From the NCBI GenBank assembly GCA_002345845.1, contig DDWF01000064.1, forward strand, positions 932 through 12,814: a DNA stretch of 11,883 nt. Direction: 5' to 3'. How positions within the stretch are numbered: position 1 is the stretch's first letter; every line of letters begins with the position of its first letter. This DNA is from Betaproteobacteria bacterium UBA2293. Its GTDB lineage: Bacteria > Pseudomonadota > Gammaproteobacteria > Burkholderiales > Rhodocyclaceae. The notes below the pieces were generated by a model. It ran no database searches and was not told where the DNA came from. It saw only the letters and a program-made list of their open reading frames with translations. A program made the position numbers and the translations under genes. Below, one piece after another: positions 6,788 to 11,883 of the stretch.

Positions 6788-7534
6788 TCAGGCCCCTCCG
6801 AAAATGTCGCGGTAGGAGGCGTACACCGCGCCGGAAACGATCGGCAGCAGCAGCAGCAGGCCAAGGCCGAGCGGCAGCATGGCGAAGAACAGTGCAACGA
6901 TCAGGAAAGTGCCGAAGATGACCATGGCCAGCCAGTTCCTGGCGCCCGCCTCGAAGCTGGCGCGCATCGCCGCCAGCGGCTTCATGCCATGAAAGAGGAC
7001 GAGCACCGGGGCGAACCAGACGGCCATGATGACCGGCACCGAGAGGATGACCACGAGCAGGGCGGCGAGCAGAAAACCGCCGAAGGAGATACCGAAGCCG
7101 GCGACACGGCCGGTGATGACGCCGCCAAGCACACCGCCGCTGACCAGCAGAAAGGCCAGCAGCGCCAGGCCGAAGATGCTGGCGGCGAAAACGACGCCAA
7201 TCATGACCAGCTGGCCGGCATGCTGGCGGAAGCCGATGAACAGATCGGTGATCTGCGCCTCGTGACCATGCGCCAGTTGCCGGCAGATCTGGAACATGCC
7301 GGCGCCGAACAGCGGCACCAGCAGATGGGCGGCGATCTGGCCGAAGAAGGGAACAATGGAGATGGCCATCAGCATGACCAGTAGCAGCACCGTGCTGCCG
7401 ATCCAGACACCCGGATTGACCAGGAACATCGCCCAGCCCTGCTGCAACCAGTCAAAACAGGCGCCGGCATCGACCTCGCGGCTGGCGCCGGTGAACGGTG
7501 ACGGTTCGAGCGGGAAGGCAGTGGAATCAGTCAT
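6788..7534 (-). CDS. BPSS1780-family integral membrane protein (copy 1)
   Basis: A 248-residue multi-pass membrane protein of the same family as the downstream gene. It has a soluble N-terminal stretch of about 26 residues, then FDWLQQGWAMFLVNP (27-41), hydrophobic segments roughly at 43-62, 65-80, 108-140, 150-180 and 203-233, the shared FAPVL (174-178) and the C-terminal ASYRDIFG (239-246). The central part is glycine-rich (GGVLGGVITGRVAGFG, 133-148), unlike the charged loop of the other copy. It starts 9 bp after the thrB stop. No clear Shine-Dalgarno precedes the ATG at 7534, so translation may be coupled to thrB. The function of the family is unknown to me. Confidence 0.84.
   Translation of the reverse strand: MTDSTAFPLEPSPFTGASREVDAGACFDWLQQGWAMFLVNPGVWIGSTVLLLVMLMAISIVPFFGQIAAHLLVPLFGAGMFQICRQLAHGHEAQITDLFIGFRQHAGQLVMIGVVFAASIFGLALLAFLLVSGGVLGGVITGRVAGFGISFGGFLLAALLVVILSVPVIMAVWFAPVLVLFHGMKPLAAMRASFEAGARNWLAMVIFGTFLIVALFFAMLPLGLGLLLLLPIVSGAVYASYRDIFGGA
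6795..6799 (-). promoter_or_regulatory. Strong ribosome binding site of BPSS1780-family copy 2
   Basis: The minus strand reads GGAGG here, nine bases before the ATG at 6785 and inside the last codons of copy 1. It is one of the best Shine-Dalgarno matches in this cluster and suggests the second copy is translated independently of the first. Confidence 0.6.
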
Positions 7535-7543
7535 CTGCGGATG

Positions 7544-8467
7544 CTAACGGGGGAGCGGCGTCGGGGCAAGGCGGAAGGTCTCCAGCAACTGGCGGAAATG
7601 CTCGGGATCCTTGACCGTCACCACCTCACCGGCACGCGGCCGATGTCTGGCGTCGAGGCGCAGCAGCCAGAAACGCAGCGCCGCTGCCCGGCGCATGGCC
7701 GGCCAGGCCACCGCCTCCGCTTCGCCGAGCGGCCGGACACTGCTGTAGCCGGCAACCAACGCCGCCAGCGCTTCGGCGGAAAAGCACCAGTCATTGGCGA
7801 CGACGGCCAGATCGAGGAGCAGGCAGTCGGCACCGGCGAAGTAGAAATCGAGCACGCCGCTCGGCCGAGCCCCTTCCCACAATACGTTGTCGCGGAAGAG
7901 GTCGGCGTGGATGACCCCGCGCGGCAGCGCCGAACGGTCGACGACTTTCTGGAAGGTCAGTTCGTCAGCGAGCAGGGCCGCTTCGTCGGGGCTCAACAGT
8001 GGCAGCAGCGCCTGGCCGGTCTCCCGGCACCAGTCGGCACCACAGGGATTGGCCAGCGGCGCCGGAAAATCGCCGGCGGCCCGGTGCAGTTGGCCGAGCA
8101 GGCGGCCGACAGCCAGGCACTGTGCGGCGTCCGGTGTCTCGATGGCTGCTCCCGGCAAACAGCTGAGCAGGGCTGCCGGCTTGCCGGCCAGCGGTCGCCA
8201 GCGCCGACCCTGGCCATCGACCAGCGGCCGCGGACAGGGCAGACCGCGGGCGGCCAGGTGTTCCTGCAGCGCCAGGTAGAAATCCAGTTCGCCAACGTCG
8301 ATGCGCTCGAACAGCGTCAGCACGAAACGGCCGGCGGCCGTCGTCACGAAGTAGTTGGAATTCTGCATGCCGGCGGCGATGCCGGCGTGGTCGCGCAACT
8401 CGCCGAGGCTCAGCGGTTGCAGCCAGGCGGCGAGTTCCTCACGCCCGACTGTGGTGTAGACGGACAA
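7544..8467 (-). CDS. thrB: Homoserine kinase, ThrB type II (aminoglycoside phosphotransferase fold)
   Basis: Phosphorylates L-homoserine to O-phosphohomoserine in threonine synthesis. This is the APH-fold ThrB found in many beta- and gammaproteobacteria, not the GHMP-kinase ThrB of E. coli. It has 307 residues. The N-terminus MSVYTTVGREELAAWL is characteristic of the family; GRFVLTLFE (46-54) holds the ATP-binding strand; VIHADLFRDNVLW (185-197) is the catalytic Brenner loop with Asp189 and Asn194; LDFYFAG (206-212) supplies the metal-binding Asp207. The start is TTG at 8467, chosen because it yields the conserved N-terminus and sits three bases after the preceding TAA; the next in-frame ATG would delete 33 conserved residues. 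No good Shine-Dalgarno is visible, so coupling to the upstream gene is likely. Confidence 0.94.
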   Translation of the reverse strand: MSVYTTVGREELAAWLQPLSLGELRDHAGIAAGMQNSNYFVTTAAGRFVLTLFERIDVGELDFYLALQEHLAARGLPCPRPLVDGQGRRWRPLAGKPAALLSCLPGAAIETPDAAQCLAVGRLLGQLHRAAGDFPAPLANPCGADWCRETGQALLPLLSPDEAALLADELTFQKVVDRSALPRGVIHADLFRDNVLWEGARPSGVLDFYFAGADCLLLDLAVVANDWCFSAEALAALVAGYSSVRPLGEAEAVAWPAMRRAAALRFWLLRLDARHRPRAGEVVTVKDPEHFRQLLETFRLAPTPLPR

Positions 8468-8470
8468 GGC

Positions 8471-8800
8471 TTACCAGCTATGAATGATCCACATCGGCGG
8501 CCGCGTCGGATTGGGATCGATCTCGGTCTCGAGGAAGACGCCGTCGCCCTGGCGATCGACCAGGTAATAGGGCTTGCCGACCGCGGGCGTGACCTTGACC
8601 ATGTACAGCTTGCCCTTGATCCGGTATTCCTCGCGCGTTTCCTTGTCGGCCTTGACGATGGTCACCTGCGGCTCAAGCGCCGCGTCGAAGGCTTCCATGC
8701 CTGGTGGCGGCGGCGGCACGGCCGGCAGCGGCTGCGTGGCGGGCTGTTGCGCCAAGACCGGCAGGGCGGCGAGCAACAGAAGGGAAAGAAGGCGGCGCAT
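8471..8800 (-). CDS. DUF2782 exported small protein
   Basis: A 109-residue protein with a cleavable signal peptide (MRR then a Leu/Ala-rich core, likely cut after Ala17 in PVLAQQ). A proline-rich linker (25-34, including PPPPPG) leads to a small domain. EPQVTIVKADKETREEYRIKG (43-63), MVKVTPAVGKPYYLVD (67-82), and an ending PMWIIHSW with terminal Trp match the DUF2782 family as I know it. That family is often found beside thrB and polA. The role is unknown; it is presumably periplasmic. The ATG at 8800 has a good AAGGAAA site five bases upstream (minus strand of 8806-8812). It lies 33 bp after the LOG gene stop and 3 bp before thrB, consistent with one transcript. Confidence 0.86.
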   Translation of the reverse strand: MRRLLSLLLLAALPVLAQQPATQPLPAVPPPPPGMEAFDAALEPQVTIVKADKETREEYRIKGKLYMVKVTPAVGKPYYLVDRQGDGVFLETEIDPNPTRPPMWIIHSW

Positions 8801-8833
8801 GGGGATTTCCTTGGTTATCTGGGGCCGATTTTA

Positions 8834-9562
8834 TTACAGGTTGAGCATCAGTTCGCGCTCGTTGGGCAGCGGGCCGAACGGGCGCGCCTCGTAATGCTTG
8901 AAGATGGCTTCGACGACCTTTTCCGGATCGTCGATCAGCTGGATCAGGTTGATGTCTTCCGGATCGACCAGTTTTTCCTCGACCAGGCGCTCCTTGAACC
9001 AGTCGAGCAGGCCTTTCCAGAAATCGGAGCAGACCAGGATCAGCGGAATCTTGCGCGCCTTGCCGGTCTGGATCAGGGTCAGCGCCTCCATCAGTTCGTC
9101 GAGTGTGCCGAAGCCGCCGGGCATGACCACATAGGCGCTGGCGAAGCGGACGAACATGTACTTGCGGGCAAAGAAGTGGCGGAAAGTCTGCGAAATGTCC
9201 TGGTAGGGATTGTTCGACTGCTCGTGCGGCAGCTGGATGTTCAGCCCGACCGACGGCGATTTGCCGTGGAAGGCGCCCTTGTTGGCCGCCTCCATGATCC
9301 CCGGACCGCCGCCGGAAATGACCGAAAAGCCGGAATCGGAGAGCAGGCGGGCGGTTCTTTCGGTCAATTCGTAATACGGCGTGCCTTCCTTGACGCGGGC
9401 GCTGCCGAAGATGGTCACCGCCGGCTTGATTGCCGCCAGGCGCTCAGTCGCCTCGACGAACTCTGACATAATGCCGAAAATCCGCCAGGACTCCCGGGCC
9501 GACGCCGCGTGCATCAGGGCCTCGGATTCCACGCCCATCACCAGTTTTTCGCTTTCCGTCAC
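8834..9562 (-). CDS. LOG-family (TIGR00730-type) nucleotide phosphoribohydrolase
   Basis: A 242-residue Rossmann-fold protein of the LOG family, which releases a base from a nucleoside 5'-monophosphate (cytokinin riboside 5'-monophosphate, or AMP in many bacteria). These proteins were long misannotated as lysine decarboxylases. Visible motifs are SGGGPGIMEAAN (83-94), the Arg133-Lys134 pair in FFARKYMF (130-137) and PGGFGTLDELME (148-159), the nucleotide/catalytic signature. An N-terminal extension of about 45 residues precedes the fold; it is longer than in the shortest LOG proteins. The start is GTG at 9562, supported by AGAGAGG eight bases upstream. That places the start codon 5 bp from the divergent polA ATG. 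Internal ATGs (for example 9538) are possible starts. It is the first gene of the minus-strand cluster. Confidence 0.9.
   Translation of the reverse strand: MTESEKLVMGVESEALMHAASARESWRIFGIMSEFVEATERLAAIKPAVTIFGSARVKEGTPYYELTERTARLLSDSGFSVISGGGPGIMEAANKGAFHGKSPSVGLNIQLPHEQSNNPYQDISQTFRHFFARKYMFVRFASAYVVMPGGFGTLDELMEALTLIQTGKARKIPLILVCSDFWKGLLDWFKERLVEEKLVDPEDINLIQLIDDPEKVVEAIFKHYEARPFGPLPNERELMLNL
9464..9472 (+). promoter_or_regulatory. polA: Candidate extended -10 promoter for polA inside the LOG gene
   Basis: TGACATAAT fits an extended -10 element (TGn followed by a hexamer matching TATAAT at 5 of 6), about 95 bases before the polA ATG. No good -35 is present at 16-18 bp, which extended -10 promoters can tolerate. 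With only 5 bp between the two divergent start codons, the polA promoter must lie in the LOG coding region or further away, so a site here is reasonable. This is a visual match only. Confidence 0.3.
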
Positions 9563-9567
9563 TGCTC

Positions 9568-11883
9568 ATGCCTCTCTTGTTGTTGGTGGACGGTTCGTCC
9601 TACCTTTATCGCGCTTTCCACGCCCTGCCCGACCTGCGCAACAAGGCAGGCGAACCGACGGGCGCCATTTATGGCGTCCTGAACATGCTACGTCGTCTGG
9701 AAAGCGACTACAAGGCCGACTACAAGGCCGTCGTCTTCGATGCCAAGGGCAAGACTTTCCGCGATGACTGGTACCCGGAATACAAGGCGCACCGACCGCC
9801 GATGCCGGCTGACCTGGTGCAGCAGATCGAACCGCTGCATGCCGCCATCAAGGCCGCCGGCTGGCCGCTGCTGATGATTGACGGGGTCGAGGCCGACGAC
9901 GTCATCGGCACCCTGGCCACCCGCGCCAGCGCCGACGGCATCGAGACGCTGATCTCGACCGGCGACAAGGACCTGACACAACTGGTCGGCCCCCTGGTCC
10001 GCTGGTACAACACGATGAGCAACGAGCTGCTCGATGCGGCCGGCGTCGAGGCCAAGTTCGGCGTGCCGCCGAAAAAGATCGTCGATTACCTGGCCCTGGT
10101 CGGCGATACCGTCGATGGCGTGCCGGGCGTCGCCAAATGCGGCCCGAAGACGGCGCTGAAGTGGCTGGCGCAGTACGGCTCGCTCGATGAAATCGTCGCC
10201 CATGCCGACGAGATCGGCGGCGTCGTCGGCCAGAACCTGCGCGACCACCTCGGCTTCCTGCCGCTCGGCCGGAAGCTGGTGACGGTGGCCTGCGACCTGT
10301 CCAATCTGCCGGCCCCCAGCACCCTGACCACCGCCGCGCGCGACAACGACACTCTGCGCGAGCTGTACACGCGCTACCAGTTCCGCACCTGGCTGGGCGA
10401 AATCGACGGTCCGGAAGCAGCCGCCGCTGTGCCGGCACGCACGATCACGGCCGAACCGGCCAGCGCCGCGCCGGTCGGCAAGATCGACGTCCGATACGAC
10501 ACGGTGTTCACCTGGGAACAGTTCACCGCCTGGCTGGCCAAGATCGAGGCCGCCGAACTGACCGCCCTCGATACCGAAACGACCAGCCTCGACTCCTTCG
10601 CCGCGCGGATCGTCGGCATCTCGCTCGCGGTCAAGGTTGGCGAAGCCTGCTACATCCCGCTCGGCCACACCGCCCCCGGCGTCGCCGACCAGTTGCCGCT
10701 GGACGAGGTGCTGGCCCGCCTGAAACCCTGGCTGGAGAACGCCGGGCAAAAGAAGGTTCTGCAGAACGCCAAGTACGACCAGCATGTGTTCGCCAACCAC
10801 GGCATCGCGCTGGCCGGCATCGCCCACGACACCATGCTGCAGAGCTACGTCATCGAGTCCGACAAGGGCCACGACCTCGGCCAGCTGTGCACACGCCACC
10901 TTGGCCTGGAAACCATTGCCTACGAAGAGCTGTGCGGCAAGGGCGCCAAGCAGATCGGTTTCGATCAGGTCGATATCGAGCGCGCCGCCACCTATGCCGC
11001 CGAGGACGCCGATGTCACCCTGCGCATCCATGAAACCCTGCATCCGCAGTTCGCCGACGAAGCGGGGCTGTCGCGCATCTATCACGACATCGAGATGCCG
11101 GCCCGGCAGGTGATCTGGCAGATCGAGCGCAACGGCATCCTGATCGACGCCGACGTGCTCTCCCGACAGAGTCACGTCATGGGCCAGAAGATCATGACAC
11201 TGGAAGCCGAAGCCTATGAACTGGCCGGCCAGCCCTTCAACCTGGCCTCGCCCAAGCAACTGGCCGAAATCCTCTTCGAGAAACAGGGCCTGCCGGTCAA
11301 GAAGAAGACGCCCTCGGGCGGCCCATCCACCGACGAGGAAGTGCTCTCCGAACTGGCGCTCGACTACCCGTTGCCCAAGCTGCTGCTCGAACACCGCAGC
11401 CTGTCGAAACTCAAGGGCACCTATACCGACAAGCTGCCGCGCATGGTCAATGCGCAGACTGGCAGAGTGCATACGCACTTCGCGCAGGCATCCGTCGTCA
11501 CCGGCCGTCTGGCCTCCAGCGACCCCAACCTGCAGAACATCCCGGTGCGCAGCGAGGAAGGCCGGCACATCCGCACCGCCTTCATCGCGCCGCCGGGCGC
11601 CAGCATCGTTTCCGCCGACTATTCGCAGATCGAACTGCGCATCATGGCCCACCTCTCCGGCGACGAGCGCCTGCGCGAGGCCTTCGCCCACGGCGAGGAC
11701 GTGCACCGGGCGACGGCTGGCGAGATCTTCGGCGTCACGCCGCTGGAAGTCGGCCCCGACCAGCGCCGCGTCGCCAAGAGCATCAACTTCGGCCTGATCT
11801 ACGGCATGAGCGCTTACGGGTTGACCAATGCCACCGACCTGACCCTTGCGGAAGCGGAGAATTTTATCAAAGCCTATTTTGAG
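9568..11883 (+). CDS. polA: DNA polymerase I (3' truncated by window edge)
   Basis: Pol I fills gaps after excision repair and removes Okazaki primers. The frame is open from ATG 9568 to the window end: 772 residues, about 135-150 short of the usual length. The N-terminus LLLLVDGSSYLYRAFHALPDL is canonical. The 5'-3' exonuclease domain shows Asp8, Asp58, EADD (108-111), GDKDL (132-136) and GDTVDGVPG (179-187). The proofreading domain is intact: DTET with Asp335 and Glu337, QNAKYD with Asp404, and YAAED with Tyr476 and Asp480. The polymerase domain has motif A VSADYSQIELR (681-691; Asp684 matches E. coli Asp705) and motif B RRVAKSINFGLIYG (733-746; Lys737, Phe741, Tyr745). Motif C lies beyond the window. 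No Shine-Dalgarno is evident before the ATG. It diverges from the LOG gene. Confidence 0.97.
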   Translation, partial: MPLLLLVDGSSYLYRAFHALPDLRNKAGEPTGAIYGVLNMLRRLESDYKADYKAVVFDAKGKTFRDDWYPEYKAHRPPMPADLVQQIEPLHAAIKAAGWPLLMIDGVEADDVIGTLATRASADGIETLISTGDKDLTQLVGPLVRWYNTMSNELLDAAGVEAKFGVPPKKIVDYLALVGDTVDGVPGVAKCGPKTALKWLAQYGSLDEIVAHADEIGGVVGQNLRDHLGFLPLGRKLVTVACDLSNLPAPSTLTTAARDNDTLRELYTRYQFRTWLGEIDGPEAAAAVPARTITAEPASAAPVGKIDVRYDTVFTWEQFTAWLAKIEAAELTALDTETTSLDSFAARIVGISLAVKVGEACYIPLGHTAPGVADQLPLDEVLARLKPWLENAGQKKVLQNAKYDQHVFANHGIALAGIAHDTMLQSYVIESDKGHDLGQLCTRHLGLETIAYEELCGKGAKQIGFDQVDIERAATYAAEDADVTLRIHETLHPQFADEAGLSRIYHDIEMPARQVIWQIERNGILIDADVLSRQSHVMGQKIMTLEAEAYELAGQPFNLASPKQLAEILFEKQGLPVKKKTPSGGPSTDEEVLSELALDYPLPKLLLEHRSLSKLKGTYTDKLPRMVNAQTGRVHTHFAQASVVTGRLASSDPNLQNIPVRSEEGRHIRTAFIAPPGASIVSADYSQIELRIMAHLSGDERLREAFAHGEDVHRATAGEIFGVTPLEVGPDQRRVAKSINFGLIYGMSAYGLTNATDLTLAEAENFIKAYFE
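9571..9577 (-). promoter_or_regulatory. Ribosome binding site of the LOG-family gene, inside polA codons 2-4
   Basis: The minus strand reads AGAGAGG, eight bases before the GTG at 9562. It decides in favour of that non-ATG start. The same bases encode the Pro-Leu-Leu residues at the start of DNA polymerase I on the other strand. Confidence 0.55.

Noticed and set aside
6989..7384. A plus-strand frame opposite BPSS1780 copy 1, very rich in Asp, Glu, Gln, Gly and His.
   Set aside because: This is the expected antisense reading of hydrophobic membrane-protein codons, not an acidic protein gene.
7541..9466. A 641-codon plus-strand open frame spanning thrB, DUF2782 and most of the LOG gene in antisense.
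   Set aside because: It lies opposite three genes with clear family motifs and start sites. Its translation is low in hydrophobic-core pattern and rich in Gln, Arg, Gly and Asp, typical of antisense frames in high-GC DNA. No start signal or family was recognised.
9688..11706. A 672-codon minus-strand open frame opposite polA.
   Set aside because: polA is certain on the plus strand from its motifs. The antisense frame shows no recognisable domain and is explained by codon bias at high GC.
1..11883. Search for a new defence, mobile or RNA system: CRISPR repeats, transposase ends, tRNA genes, riboswitch-like leaders.
   Set aside because: None was seen by eye. Genes are packed with almost no non-coding room, codon use looks even, and all but a few genes are familiar housekeeping families.

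Overview
The window is ordinary, gene-dense, high-GC chromosomal DNA of a proteobacterium. Gene content and order point to a betaproteobacterium, probably of the Rhodocyclales: a nadD-rsfS-rlmH-maf run, a type II (phosphotransferase-fold) thrB beside a DUF2782 protein and polA, and BPSS1780-family membrane proteins. The lineage is inferred from memory of gene order and protein similarity, not from a search. I recognise no phage, transposon, CRISPR, tRNA or rRNA, and no stretch over about 110 bases lacks a gene.

Left part (1-1896, plus strand): the 3' part of a branched-chain-amino-acid-type ABC transporter substrate-binding protein, a strong intrinsic terminator, then an enoyl-CoA hydratase. 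The hydratase ribosome binding site starts four bases after the terminator U-run, so its expression probably depends on read-through. The pair suggests uptake plus beta-oxidation-like catabolism of an amino or organic acid.

Middle (1932-3916): a minus-strand dienelactone-hydrolase-type lipoprotein and a plus-strand GT-B-fold glycosyltransferase-like protein diverge from a 101-bp gap. Neither has a substrate I can name. The glycosyltransferase-like gene ends inside the end of maf (26-bp convergent overlap).

Main block (9562 down to 3891, minus strand): nine tightly packed genes reading LOG-family nucleotide hydrolase, DUF2782 exported protein, thrB (threonine synthesis), two tandem BPSS1780-family membrane proteins, nadD (NAD synthesis), rsfS (ribosome silencing), rlmH (23S rRNA methylation) and maf (nucleotide pyrophosphatase). 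Gaps are 2 to 40 bp and several start/stop codons overlap, so this is probably one or two operons with translational coupling. Three of the nine genes appear to use GTG or TTG starts.

Right part (9568-11883, plus strand): polA, DNA polymerase I, cut by the window edge after 772 residues. It contains the 5'-3' exonuclease, an intact proofreading exonuclease and polymerase motifs A and B. Its start codon is only 5 bp from the divergent LOG start codon.

I found no convincing new multi-gene system. The points most worth a second look are the back-to-back polA/LOG starts, the terminator placed before the hydratase, the tandem BPSS1780 pair inside a housekeeping cluster, and the unassigned glycosyltransferase-like gene.
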